NCBI GenBank assembly: GCA_964354345.1 | Contig: CAYGZL010000036.1 | Location: 1 to 46,791 of the forward strand | Direction: 5' to 3' | Length of the DNA: 46,791 bases | From: CAYGZL01 sp964354345 | GTDB taxonomy: Bacteria; Chloroflexota; Anaerolineae; Anaerolineales; UBA4823 | Shown: positions 1 through 8,164 of the stretch, piece after piece | Numbering within the stretch: the first letter of the stretch is position 1 | Layout of the letters: every line of letters begins with the position of its first letter | Notes under the pieces: generated by a model | What the model was told of the DNA's origin: nothing | The model's database searches: none | What the model saw: only the letters and a program-made list of their open reading frames with translations | Program-made: the position numbers and the translations under genes

Positions 1-244
1 TCAGGCGCACATACAAACGAATTTTCACCAGCATCCGGTCAGCCTGGCTAATTTTTAGGTCCGTTTCCGCTGATTGGGTGACAGCCTCCAGGATTATCTC
101 ATAAAAATCCAGCGCCAGCTTCCCCAGCCGCTCGGCCAACAGGAAGCGCTGGGCTTTGGGGAATTTAAGGGTCAAGGGAAGCAGCCACAGTAAAAAATCG
201 TAAGTCTTGACGAACAAAGGTGATTGGGCACTGGTTTCTTTCAT
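1..244 (-). CDS. Avd-like DGR accessory protein (partial)
   Basis: The reading frame starts at an ATG (complement of 242-244) and stays open to the window edge, giving the first 81 residues of a protein that continues beyond coordinate 1. It is helical, basic and leucine-rich. A segment 'KFPKAQRFLLAERLGKLALD' is followed by a second amphipathic helix with 'KISQADRMLVKIRLYVRL'. This matches the four-helix-bundle family of Avd, the accessory variability determinant of diversity-generating retroelements. Avd forms a pentameric barrel that binds the reverse transcriptase and template RNA. Complete members are about 110-130 residues, so roughly two thirds is here. The gene lies 69 bp after the stop of the variable protein on the same strand, the usual target-Avd-TR-RT order. 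The family call rests on remembered consensus; the neighbouring variable region supports it strongly. Confidence 0.8.
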   Translation of the reverse strand, partial: MKETSAQSPLFVKTYDFLLWLLPLTLKFPKAQRFLLAERLGKLALDFYEIILEAVTQSAETDLKISQADRMLVKIRLYVRL

Positions 245-263
245 AAAATCTCAAAAAATTTCG

Positions 264-277
264 CCCCCGCAGGGGGG
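264..277 (-). other. GC hairpin downstream of the DGR variable region
   Basis: CCCCC and GGGGG flank a 3-nt loop, just after the variable protein's stop and before the avd start. In some DGRs a GC hairpin or cruciform just 3' of the variable region marks the retrohoming target. A run of T follows within about 10 bases on the coding strand, so a weak terminator is the alternative reading. Confidence 0.45.
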
Positions 278-280
278 AAG

Positions 281-440
281 AGTCAGAAGTTCAGAACCCA
301 GTAGCCCAGCAACTCAGGGTGCTGGGGAGCCCGCACACCGAAAACCGACAGAGGAGTAACGAGAGTCGGGGTAGAAGTAGGAGCGGTACGCCACACGCAA
401 GCTGAGCCAATTGCCGGACCAGCTCCCGCCGCGGAACACC
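281..440 (-). repeat. DGR variable region (VR), approximate limits
   Basis: This is the 3' end of the target gene plus its first untranslated bases. Read on the minus strand, conserved codons (Trp, Arg, Val, Ala, Pro, Gly, Phe) alternate with about 14 codons that all end in C or T and are mixed in their first two positions (TCC, GGC, AAT, CTC, AGC, TAC, TTC, TCT). This is the expected result of adenine-specific mutagenesis of AAC/AAT codons in a template repeat. The variable codons span about 350-419. The limits are inferred because the template repeat is not in the window. Confidence 0.72.
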
Positions 441-2317
441 TTATAACTCCCACTGGATGGGCCAGGGGGATTGCTGTAAGGAGAGATGTTGTAATAATCG
501 CTCTGCCACCAATCAATCACCCATTCCCACACATTACCCGCCATATCCAGCGCACCATATGGGCTGACGCCGGCCGGGTAATTGCCCACCTGCGAAGTGT
601 CGCCCACACAATAGCTATAAGATGATCCATTGTAGTAATTATGGTTAGCCAGGGTACAGTTGGGCTGCTGGTCACCCCAGGGATAAGTACGCGTGTCACT
701 CGCGCCGCGCGCCGCTTTCTCCCATTCGGCTTCCGTTGGCAGTCGTTTGCCAGCCCACTGGCAGTAGTCACGCGCGTTGTACCACGAGACGTAGATCACC
801 GGGTAGTTGGCGTAGGTCGGGTTGTTGTAGTAAGACGAGTGAGTGTAGGAAGAATTGTAAAGCGGGGCAGCGCAAACTCCAGCCCCAACGCACTGCGCAT
901 ATTGGGCGTTGGTGACTTCGTACTTGTCGATGGAATAGGCGTCCAGGTAGACCGTGTGCAGGGGCAACTCGCCGGAATAACAAGAATAGCCGCCGTTGTG
1001 GGCCGGGTCGCAGCCCATCTGGAATGTGCCGGCAGGGACGAGTACCATTTCACCGCCGATCGTTCCAGATGCCTGGGCTAACAATATTTTATATGACAAT
1101 ACGACATCTTCATAATTAGCAATTTTATGGTCGAATACATCGAACCGCACACCAATTGGCATCTCCAAACCGCCATACAAGCTCCACCAGGGTGTCTCGA
1201 AAATGTCAGCTTCAAGCTTCAAGAAGACATTTACATCGGCATACGGACCCACCAGCCCATACAGTAACAACGCCAGGCGCGTTCCCGCATAACCTTTCAA
1301 ATCCAATCCGGCACTGAGTTGGGGTGGATTGAAGTTGAATTGCTTACTCACTTCTCCAATCGGACTCCAATTTCCATTCAGATATTTCAAGCCACCGGTC
1401 AAGGATAATTGTTGTGTAACACTGCTGGTCACGCCAATATGAACACTGCCATCCACACCAATGTTAACCGTCAAAACAGGGGTTAACCAAACCGGCAAAA
1501 TACCAACCATCACCACGATAGGAGTGAGGTAGTAACGCGCCAATTCTTTCTCCTTTTCAACGGAGGCAAGATCAACTTCAGCCTGAATCTCGAGTTCGGC
1601 GGTTTCTTTGTTGCGCATTACAAAATAAAGCTGTTGAAGCTGCCAATCCTTGACAATCAAGTTGAAATCAAATGCTGGTTCGAAAGAGATGGAGCCATTG
1701 GCTGTTATTTGGTCGTTGGTCGTCCCCAAGTTGCCGTCATGGTCATACAGCACCACACCTTGGATCGCCAGTTCGAAGCTCTGTTGTTCTAATGCCAGAG
1801 GTTGTACCTGAACACGAACCCCCTCCGCCAGGTAAACCTGTTGGACATCTGCAGGCGTCAGCATGCGGCTGATTTGCAGGTTGCCTTGCTGCATTGCCTC
1901 TTCCAGGGTCGCTTGTTGGGTATCCATGATCACCCCTGAGCCTGAAGGTGTCACAGAAATCACTTTACGCAGGAAGCCATTCGGAGCAGCGGTGGTAGGG
2001 TCGCCTACAATAATTTCGCCAGCTGTAATAACGCCAAGCTCAGGGGTTGTCTGTGTGAAGGTAAAGATACCGCTACTCGATACCCCGCTCAGGTATTGAG
2101 TGGTTGCTGTGCTTAAAACGTTCGTGGTTTCTGGAATGACAGGCACCACGACCTGTGCGTTGCGCGCTACGAATGGCAAGAAAATTGATTGATTGGTCGG
2201 GGTATTGATTTGACCTGCTGCTCGATCATTCGCCCGATTCGCACCGCCGCTTCCGGCTGGTAAAAGTATCCCCAGGATGATGAACATCACCATGAACCGT
2301 AAAATGTTAGTTTTCAT
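314..2317 (-). CDS. DGR variable target protein, secreted, FGE-sulfatase/CLec domain
   Basis: A 667-residue protein. The ATG at 2317 is chosen over upstream in-frame codons because it begins a clear signal peptide (MKTNILRFMVMFIILGILLP) and has a GAGG about 11 bases upstream. No lipobox cysteine is seen, so export into or beyond the envelope is likely. Residues about 60-400 are a beta-rich region of unknown function, including a 'TQQATLEEA' segment and Gly/aromatic-rich strands. Residues about 421-667 form a formylglycine-generating-enzyme-like domain (MVLVPAGTFQMG, RLPTEAEWEKAARG, DMAGNVWEW, VFRGGSW, GFRCA). Such domains carry the C-type lectin fold used by DGR variable proteins. FGE enzyme activity is not expected. 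The last 40 residues are the variable region, so the protein probably binds changing ligands at the cell surface. The Avd gene follows. Confidence 0.85.
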   Translation of the reverse strand: MKTNILRFMVMFIILGILLPAGSGGANRANDRAAGQINTPTNQSIFLPFVARNAQVVVPVIPETTNVLSTATTQYLSGVSSSGIFTFTQTTPELGVITAGEIIVGDPTTAAPNGFLRKVISVTPSGSGVIMDTQQATLEEAMQQGNLQISRMLTPADVQQVYLAEGVRVQVQPLALEQQSFELAIQGVVLYDHDGNLGTTNDQITANGSISFEPAFDFNLIVKDWQLQQLYFVMRNKETAELEIQAEVDLASVEKEKELARYYLTPIVVMVGILPVWLTPVLTVNIGVDGSVHIGVTSSVTQQLSLTGGLKYLNGNWSPIGEVSKQFNFNPPQLSAGLDLKGYAGTRLALLLYGLVGPYADVNVFLKLEADIFETPWWSLYGGLEMPIGVRFDVFDHKIANYEDVVLSYKILLAQASGTIGGEMVLVPAGTFQMGCDPAHNGGYSCYSGELPLHTVYLDAYSIDKYEVTNAQYAQCVGAGVCAAPLYNSSYTHSSYYNNPTYANYPVIYVSWYNARDYCQWAGKRLPTEAEWEKAARGASDTRTYPWGDQQPNCTLANHNYYNGSSYSYCVGDTSQVGNYPAGVSPYGALDMAGNVWEWVIDWWQSDYYNISPYSNPPGPSSGSYKVFRGGSWSGNWLSLRVAYRSYFYPDSRYSSVGFRCAGSPAP

Positions 2318-2371
2318 GATCTTTGCCTCGCTCCAGGATGACCAGAGCAATCCTTGAAAACTGTTATGAAT

Positions 2372-2399
2372 ATTATACCTACTTATCAACCACTTCTAA
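2372..2399 (-). promoter_or_regulatory. putative promoter of the DGR target gene
   Basis: On the minus strand a perfect TATAAT (complement of 2372-2377) lies 16 bp after a TTAGAA (complement of 2394-2399). The predicted start is about 50 bases upstream of the signal-peptide ATG. The -35 is weak. Confidence 0.5.
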
Positions 2400-2567
2400 C
2401 TCAACATTATCTTTTGTATCTGACTCTACACCAATCTTCAATAATAACCATAGATCGCCACCCGCTGCGCCTCAAAGGGGCGATTTCAGGTAGCCAGGCG
2501 CGTTAGCGTTCCAGGTCGAAGGGCGGTCAGCCGAGCAGGACCCGGTTGCAAAAGGTTTTGTGTGATG

Positions 2568-2645
2568 TGTCGGGTATGGATACCTGACCTACAGTATCGG
2601 GTAACAATACCTGCCTACGATGTCGGGTATAGAAACCCGACCTAC
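2568..2645. repeat. three tandem 25-bp palindromic repeats
   Basis: Three copies of a unit beginning near TCGGGTA and ending in CCTAC occur at 2568-2592, 2594-2618 and 2621-2645, a 26-27 bp period. Each unit is an inverted repeat. The third is the cleanest, with GTCGGGT and ACCCGAC around a 6-base loop. They resemble dispersed intergenic REP-like or small MITE-like palindromes. Confidence 0.65.
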
Positions 2646-2799
2646 AGGCCATTCGATGAAGTAAAGACGATACTCGCTGGCATTGGTGCGGGTGCAGTCG
2701 ACCTGCCAGTTTGGGTTGGCAGAGATGGTCAGATCGCATTCGGGTACGGTGGTTGAACTGCCCGCTTTTTCCCAAAGTAAATATCCACCACAACGGAGA

Positions 2800-3195
2800 A
2801 CTACGATCAGTCATCGAGTAGAATCCACCACAAAATACCGCTGGTTTGCCATTTGCCCAGGCAAGTGGACTCGACGTAGTATTTATCCGCCTCACTATGG
2901 ATGATCTGGCTGAGCAGAATGACGTCATCCCAAGGTCTACCCGCCGCATATTCTGAACAAAAGTCGTTACTCCTTGATCCAGGTCCAGTGGATATATAAA
3001 TCCCATACGCCCGGCGACTTCGATCCCAACCCGGCGAAACAAAGCCATCGTCATCAATAGCGCCTCCCAGTTCTCTTCGAGCCCGGCGCAAGATGGATCG
3101 GGTCCCAATACACCACCAGTACCTGACCAAAATCCTGCAGCCAGGTTCGGTCCTCAAAGTATGGATGGATATCCTGCACTACCAGGATGACATCC
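2800..3195 (-). pseudogene. decayed gene remnant, possibly a nucleotidyltransferase
   Basis: The minus strand reads protein-like in two frames that join by a frameshift. One piece contains 'DIHPYFEDRTWLQDFGQVL' followed by 'VVYWDPI'. The other continues with 'EENWEALLMTMALFRR' and 'FIYPLDLDQGV'. The first piece is reminiscent of nucleotidyltransferases such as aminoglycoside 6-adenylyltransferases, but this is a weak resemblance. No start, RBS or intact frame is visible. Confidence 0.25.
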
Positions 3196-3256
3196 TAAAT
3201 TGTAACCGACTGTGATTTAACAGGGGGTCGTGCTAAAATTAAGCAGGAGATTAATA

Positions 3257-4459
3257 ATGAGCAATCGTTCCTACCAACTTTATCCTTACCGTTGGGTGGT
3301 TCTGGCGGTATTCATGTTCATTAACCTGACCATCCAGATACTCTGGATCGGTTACGCGCCGATCACCGGACCCGCCGCGCAGTTTTATGGCGTTAGTGAT
3401 TTGCAGATCGGCTTCCTGGCCATGTCTTTTATGATCGCCTATATCCCGTTGTCCATTCCTGTATCGTGGGCGATCGACACCTATGGCTTTCGCCTGCCGG
3501 TAAGCATCGGGGCGGCGCTGATGGGAATATTCGGAATCGCCCGCGGTTTAGCTGGGAGTGACTACGTACTTGTTTTATGTTTCACCATTGGTATTGCCAT
3601 CGCCCAACCCTTCCTGCTCAACGCCTGGACCAAAGTGCCAGCACAATGGTTTTCGACCGACGAACGCGCCACCGCCGTTGGCCTGGTAACCCTGGCCAGC
3701 CTGGCAGGTACCGCCCTGGGTATGGTACTGACACCTGTCCTGACAAAGGCTCTACCAATCCCAACGGTGCAACTCTTTTACGGCATCCTTGCTGCTCTAT
3801 CGGCAATGCTATTCCTCCGCTTGGCGCGTGAGAAACCCAACACCCCGCCCTGCCCGCCAGGCATGGAAGTGCGCGCCTTGATGCTGGATGGATTAAAACA
3901 CGCTGTGACTGTCCGCTCCTTCTGGCTGTATATACTTGTCTTCTTCATCGGGATGGGGATTTTTAACGGCGTCACCACCTGGGTTGAACCCATCATCCGC
4001 CCCCGCGGCTTTACCCCTGACGATGCGGGCACCCTGGGCGCGTTACTACTCGTAGGAGGCATCCTCGGCGCAGTGGTAATCCCACCCTTCTCGGATAAGC
4101 AGCACAAACGCCAGCCCTACCTGCTGTTAGGGATCACCTTAGCCATCCCTGGTCTGCTGGGTCTGACCTTTGCCAGATCGAGCCCCGTGCTTTTTATCGC
4201 AGCCTTTGCTTTAGGATTTTTCCTGGTCAGCACCAGCCCGATCGGGATGCAATATGCGGCGGAGGTGACTCATCCTACCCCTGAAGGCACTTCCAATGGA
4301 TTGATCCAACTATTTGGTCAGGCCTCGGTTGTCTTCGTGTATATCATGGAAGCCTTGAAGAGCAAGGATGGCTCCTTTACCCCGGCGCTTGTGTTAGCGA
4401 TTGGATTACTGGTGCTTAGCGTTCTGGTACTGACACAGTTAAAAGATCCTCAGCGGTAA
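3257..4459 (+). CDS. MFS transporter, FLVCR-like
   Basis: About 400 residues with twelve predicted hydrophobic segments, an inner-membrane carrier of the major facilitator superfamily. The start at 3257 (MSNRSYQLYPYRWVV) is preferred over an upstream codon at 3230 because AGGAG sits 7 bases before it. The N-terminal pattern (YRWVVL, FMFINLTIQ, YAPITGPAAQFYGV) resembles the FLVCR-like branch, whose members move haem or small organic solutes. The substrate cannot be read from sequence. The gene converges with the cysteine hydrolase and overlaps its 3' end by 44 bp. Its position beside the sugar operon suggests uptake of a sugar or its product, but this is inference. Confidence 0.8.
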   Translation: MSNRSYQLYPYRWVVLAVFMFINLTIQILWIGYAPITGPAAQFYGVSDLQIGFLAMSFMIAYIPLSIPVSWAIDTYGFRLPVSIGAALMGIFGIARGLAGSDYVLVLCFTIGIAIAQPFLLNAWTKVPAQWFSTDERATAVGLVTLASLAGTALGMVLTPVLTKALPIPTVQLFYGILAALSAMLFLRLAREKPNTPPCPPGMEVRALMLDGLKHAVTVRSFWLYILVFFIGMGIFNGVTTWVEPIIRPRGFTPDDAGTLGALLLVGGILGAVVIPPFSDKQHKRQPYLLLGITLAIPGLLGLTFARSSPVLFIAAFALGFFLVSTSPIGMQYAAEVTHPTPEGTSNGLIQLFGQASVVFVYIMEALKSKDGSFTPALVLAIGLLVLSVLVLTQLKDPQR

Positions 4460-5198
4460 GATCGCTGCTTATAATTGTGGCACACCAAAACTTTTCAATA
4501 TACTCGATCACCAGCCGGGTGCCTTCGTCATGGGCAACATACGGTGGCAGCGCCGGGTTGTACATCGCATCGGTCAGGTCGCGCACGAACGCCGCAGGTA
4601 TACCCAATCGCGCCAGGTTTTTGAGACCAAACGGACGGTTCAATACGCACATGTTGGTATGGATGCCCGCAAAGATCACGAGCTCAATCGCATTCTGCTG
4701 CAGGAAGCTATAGATTTCGTGAATATCCTCAGAGATGCCGTCCCACTGAGGATCAATTTCCACTCCGGGATGCTGGCGCGTCCAGGCCTTGGACCAGTCT
4801 CGTTCGCCAGTGTCGCAACCGCCGTCTTCATCCTGGATTGGCAACGGCGGGTCGGGGAGAAGCCTTTGCTCTGGCAGCGAAATGGCAGGTAGGTTCACCA
4901 TCCGCAACCGGGCGGGATGATCGGCATAAAAACCCATCGTTTCCGAGGGTGAATGGATCACCCGCATCCCCCGCTGACGCGCCACATTGACCAGTGCATT
5001 GTACTGCGGAACAAGCACCGCCAGGCGTTCGACCGCGCCGCGGCACCAGTGGCAGTCCCACACATCGCACAGGAGCAAGCAGGCGTGCTCGGCTGGCAAA
5101 ACCAGAGAGGTCGTTTCGACCTGCCAGATGGTGTGCCCGAGAGTATCTTGCGCCAGATGTTGGCGGCGTAAGTGAAGATGTAAAGTGTTATTGTTCAT
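4416..5198 (-). CDS. isochorismatase-family cysteine hydrolase
   Basis: A 260-residue alpha/beta hydrolase of the isochorismatase-like family. The fold's first strand is 'ACLLLCDVWDCHW', supplying the catalytic Asp. The nucleophilic cysteine lies in 'FAGIHTNMCVLNRPFG'. A large insertion (about residues 95-160, rich in Asp, Trp and Pro) separates them. Family members hydrolyse amides, imides or vinyl ethers such as nicotinamide, biuret, N-carbamoylsarcosine or isochorismate. The exact substrate is unknown. The start at 5198 overlaps the end of the fucosidase gene by 11 bp, implying translational coupling in the kinase-fucosidase-hydrolase operon. An ATG at 5222 is a less likely start. Confidence 0.8.
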   Translation of the reverse strand: MNNNTLHLHLRRQHLAQDTLGHTIWQVETTSLVLPAEHACLLLCDVWDCHWCRGAVERLAVLVPQYNALVNVARQRGMRVIHSPSETMGFYADHPARLRMVNLPAISLPEQRLLPDPPLPIQDEDGGCDTGERDWSKAWTRQHPGVEIDPQWDGISEDIHEIYSFLQQNAIELVIFAGIHTNMCVLNRPFGLKNLARLGIPAAFVRDLTDAMYNPALPPYVAHDEGTRLVIEYIEKFWCATIISSDLTAEDLLTVSVPER

Positions 5199-6657
5199 AG
5201 GTATATTTAAACACACATGCATATTCGGCCAGTTGCGTCTGGTAAGCCTGGATCTCCGGTGGTAACATCACCTGTACTCCCTGTCCGTGCGGCTGCCACG
5301 CCAGGGGCGTCTCCAGGCCCAGCAGTCTGACCTGCAACTCCTGGCGGGGCGGGATTGAAGCCAGACTCAGGCTGCTCCCCGGCCACTCCAGGCAGATGGC
5401 GTACACGCAGCGCCCATCCTTTGAACGGGTATAGAAAACCTGCTGGCTTTCATGTTCATGCGGCGTTTCTGACCAGGGTTCGTACGGCCGCGTGGCATAA
5501 ATCGCTTCACCATTCACGCGCAGCCATGCGCCAACCGTTTCCAAATCCTGCACGGCCCTTGGATGGAATGTGCCGTTCTCATCCGGACCGATCCCGACCA
5601 TGAAGTTGCCTCCCTTGGCGCAGCTATCCACCAGGTTACGGATGATCCACCCCGCTCCTTTATGGTAGCGCGCCAGAGGCTCGTAGGAGAATGAGCGTCC
5701 CAACGGATAGATCACCATCCAGGGCGTTTCTGATTCGGGTTTTTCTCCCGGCACAAAGCCTTCGGGGGTGTAATAATCGCCATAGTTGCCAATACCCCGC
5801 CCGCGCAGCATCACATCCGGCTGCAGGCAGCGCAACAGCCTGACCGTTTCGCGCAGCTCCGGCCAGACCGGCTTACCCAGCCAGATGTCCAGGCAAAGCA
5901 TGTCGATTTTGCCGTAGCGGGTCAACAGCTCGGTCAGTTGGCTGCGGTGGCGTTGGATCATACGCTCGGTCTCAGCTTCAGTCGGCTCAGGGGCCAGACG
6001 ATGGCGGCTGCTGCGCATATCGGCGATGTACGCCGGCCGGCCGTACTCATCGGGATAAGCAAACACTCGCCGGGTTTGCAGAGGATGGAACCCGTAGGGC
6101 CGAAAGTCAGCGTCGTACCAATCCGGATGCGAGAAGTAAAAATCTATCTTGATCCCCCAACGATGCGCCGCGTCGCACAACTCCTGGATAATGTCACGCT
6201 GGAAGGGCGTATCCATCACGCTGTAAGCCAGGTCGCAAGCCTCTGGCTTCGGTCCACCGGACGCAGTCCAATTGACACGTTGCCGCACCCGGGTGTGCGT
6301 GTCAAACAGTGAAAAGCCCTCATGGTGCTTGGTGGTGATGGCAAAACATTTCAATCCAGCACGCGCAAAGAACGCCATCCATGCCTCGGCGTCAAAGCCC
6401 TGCGGGTTGAATTGCCGGTAAAGCTGCTGGTAGGCCTGGCGCTTACGATGGCGCATGCTCAAAAACGGCCAGGATTCACCGCGCAGATGCAACAGGGTAT
6501 ACAATCCCCAATGGATGCGTACGCCATACTTCAAATCCAGGAACGCTTCAATCGCCGGCTCAGGCGCGTGCTGATAATCCGCCTCCGGTTGCTCTTCGAT
6601 GTAGCTTATCACCTGAGCATGATCGTTGTTATCGTGTGGAATCCGGAATTTCCGCAT
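5188..6657 (-). CDS. GH29-type alpha-L-fucosidase, cytoplasmic
   Basis: A 489-residue glycoside hydrolase family 29 protein. It has the conserved His-Trp near residue 49, 'KCFAITTKHHEGFSLFDT' (residues about 103-120), a substrate-binding 'DFYFSHPDWYD', and 'IDMLCLDIWLG'. Asp257 in the last motif sits where family 29 enzymes keep their nucleophile. Family 29 enzymes are retaining alpha-L-fucosidases. No signal peptide is visible, so it should act on imported oligosaccharides or glycosides. It overlaps the upstream kinase gene by 29 bp and the downstream hydrolase by 11 bp. The start (MRKFRIPHDN) lies inside the kinase gene. The tail after residue 390 is a beta-sandwich-like domain. Fucosidase activity is probable; a related 6-deoxyhexosidase is possible. 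Confidence 0.85.
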   Translation of the reverse strand: MRKFRIPHDNNDHAQVISYIEEQPEADYQHAPEPAIEAFLDLKYGVRIHWGLYTLLHLRGESWPFLSMRHRKRQAYQQLYRQFNPQGFDAEAWMAFFARAGLKCFAITTKHHEGFSLFDTHTRVRQRVNWTASGGPKPEACDLAYSVMDTPFQRDIIQELCDAAHRWGIKIDFYFSHPDWYDADFRPYGFHPLQTRRVFAYPDEYGRPAYIADMRSSRHRLAPEPTEAETERMIQRHRSQLTELLTRYGKIDMLCLDIWLGKPVWPELRETVRLLRCLQPDVMLRGRGIGNYGDYYTPEGFVPGEKPESETPWMVIYPLGRSFSYEPLARYHKGAGWIIRNLVDSCAKGGNFMVGIGPDENGTFHPRAVQDLETVGAWLRVNGEAIYATRPYEPWSETPHEHESQQVFYTRSKDGRCVYAICLEWPGSSLSLASIPPRQELQVRLLGLETPLAWQPHGQGVQVMLPPEIQAYQTQLAEYACVFKYTYEQ

Positions 6658-8161
6658 ATTTTATCAATTGAGCGTACGCCGCCTCCCAGACCTCTCCCGG
6701 TCCGGGCATGAATGTTTCCACGTTGGATGAGCGGCGCACCACCGCTCTGGCATCAGCCAGGGAGCCAAGCGCGCCGAGAGTGATCGCCTGAAGTAAAATA
6801 TTGCCCAGCGCAGTCGCCTCCACCGGACCGGCGATCACTACCCGCCCCGTCGCGTCGGCGGTCATCTGGCATAGCAAGCGGTTCTGCGAGCCACCACCCA
6901 CGATGTGGATTGGTTCCAGGCGCTGTTCGACCAGGCTCTCCAGGCGCTCGAGAACCAGCCGGTATTTTAAGGCGATGCTCTCCAGGATGCAACGCACCAT
7001 GGCTGCCTGGCTCTCCGGCAGCGGTTGACTGGTTTGTTTACAGTAAGCCAGGATGCGCGCCGGCATATCCCCTGGCTTGAGGAAGCTGGTGTCGTCTGGA
7101 TCAATCAACGAGCGGAAGGGCACCGCCTCGCGCGCCAGCTCAATCAATTCGGTATAGGATAATTCTTCACCGGCTGCCTGCCAGGCGCGCCGGCATTCTT
7201 GCAGCAGCCACAAGCCCATCACATTCTTGGAGAGCCGGAAGGTGCCCGCCACGCCGCCCTCGTTGGTGAAGTTGTAAGCCAGGCTGGCGGCGTTGATCAC
7301 CGGCGCACTGACCTCAGCGCCCACGACCGACCAGGTGCCGGAACTGATCCAGGCAAACCCTCTCCCCAATGCCGGTACGGCTGCCACCGCGGAACCTGTG
7401 TCGTGGGTGGCGGGCGCCACCACAGAAATTTCTTTCCCCTCTCTTTCCCCAAAGCTCAACTCTTCCGCCAGGCTGGCGCTGAGTGGACCCAACAGCGTGC
7501 CGGGTTGAATCACCTCCGGGAAGATTCCAACCGGTATCCCCATCGCCTCCATCAAGGGTTTTGCCCAGGATTGGCGCCGGGGGTCATAGAGCTGGGTTGT
7601 AGTGGTGTTGGTAAATTCGCATACCGCCCGACCGGTCAACCAATAGTTTAATAAATCCGGGATGGTTAAAAAAGTACGCGCGATCTCCAACGCCGGATCG
7701 TGGTTGACGACCATGGATAAGAGCTGGCAAAGTGTGTTGATCTGCATAAATTGGATGCCGGTCAACTCAAATATCTGTGCGCGCGGCATCCGCCGGAAGG
7801 CCTCCTCCAGCATGCCATCGTTGCGGCTGTCGCGGTAGTGATACGGCGCACCGATCAGCGCTCCTCGCCGGTCCAAGAGACCGAAATCCACGCCCCAGGT
7901 GTCCAGGCCGATGCCGGCCAGCTCCAGACCGGGCTGACGAACGACACGCGCGATGCCCTGCTTCACGTTTTCCCATAAACGCAGGATGTCCCAGTGGTAG
8001 GACAAGCGGCTTGCTTGTCCCTGCGCCGGCACCGTCACCGGTCCATTTGGAAAGCGATATTGCTCCGTCAGCTCCAGATATTCGCCATCGAAACGCCCGA
8101 GCATCGCCCGCCCGCTTTCCGCGCCCAAATCCAACGCCAGGAAATTCAATGTCTGCGCCAT
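6629..8161 (-). CDS. FGGY-family sugar kinase, rhamnulokinase-like
   Basis: A 510-residue FGGY kinase. The N-terminal phosphate-1 motif is 'ALDLGAESGRAM' (Asp11). The catalytic-base region is 'GLDTWGVDFGLLD'. The C-terminal ATP domain has 'WISSGTWSVVG' and 'IVGGGSQNRLLCQMTADATG'. Asp-Leu-Gly-Ala-Glu-Ser-Gly is typical of rhamnulokinases (RhaB), which make L-rhamnulose 1-phosphate from ATP and ketose. Given the fucosidase downstream, L-fuculose or another 6-deoxyketose is also possible. The gene begins 3 bp after the isomerase stop and ends 29 bp inside the fucosidase gene. A kinase and isomerase without an adjacent aldolase is unusual and points to a variant pathway. Confidence 0.85.
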   Translation of the reverse strand: MAQTLNFLALDLGAESGRAMLGRFDGEYLELTEQYRFPNGPVTVPAQGQASRLSYHWDILRLWENVKQGIARVVRQPGLELAGIGLDTWGVDFGLLDRRGALIGAPYHYRDSRNDGMLEEAFRRMPRAQIFELTGIQFMQINTLCQLLSMVVNHDPALEIARTFLTIPDLLNYWLTGRAVCEFTNTTTTQLYDPRRQSWAKPLMEAMGIPVGIFPEVIQPGTLLGPLSASLAEELSFGEREGKEISVVAPATHDTGSAVAAVPALGRGFAWISSGTWSVVGAEVSAPVINAASLAYNFTNEGGVAGTFRLSKNVMGLWLLQECRRAWQAAGEELSYTELIELAREAVPFRSLIDPDDTSFLKPGDMPARILAYCKQTSQPLPESQAAMVRCILESIALKYRLVLERLESLVEQRLEPIHIVGGGSQNRLLCQMTADATGRVVIAGPVEATALGNILLQAITLGALGSLADARAVVRRSSNVETFMPGPGEVWEAAYAQLIKYAEIPDSTR

Positions 8162-8164
8162 AGA

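Larger units (their letters stand above)
2400..3230. other. intergenic region without an intact gene
   Basis: No reading frame here has protein-like composition over a useful length together with a start and RBS. It holds three short palindromic repeats (2568-2645) and, on the minus strand, a frameshifted coding remnant (about 2800-3195). The last 30 bases carry the RBS region of the MFS gene. Confidence 0.6.

Noticed and set aside
641..1081. Open frame on the plus strand opposite the DGR target gene
   Set aside because: It mirrors the strongly coding minus strand, has no RBS and shows no domain.
2568..2645. CRISPR array
   Set aside because: The units are palindromes placed almost end to end with no unique spacers.
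4530..5200. Several overlapping plus-strand frames opposite the cysteine hydrolase
   Set aside because: They are shadows of the hydrolase gene, with biased composition and no family match.
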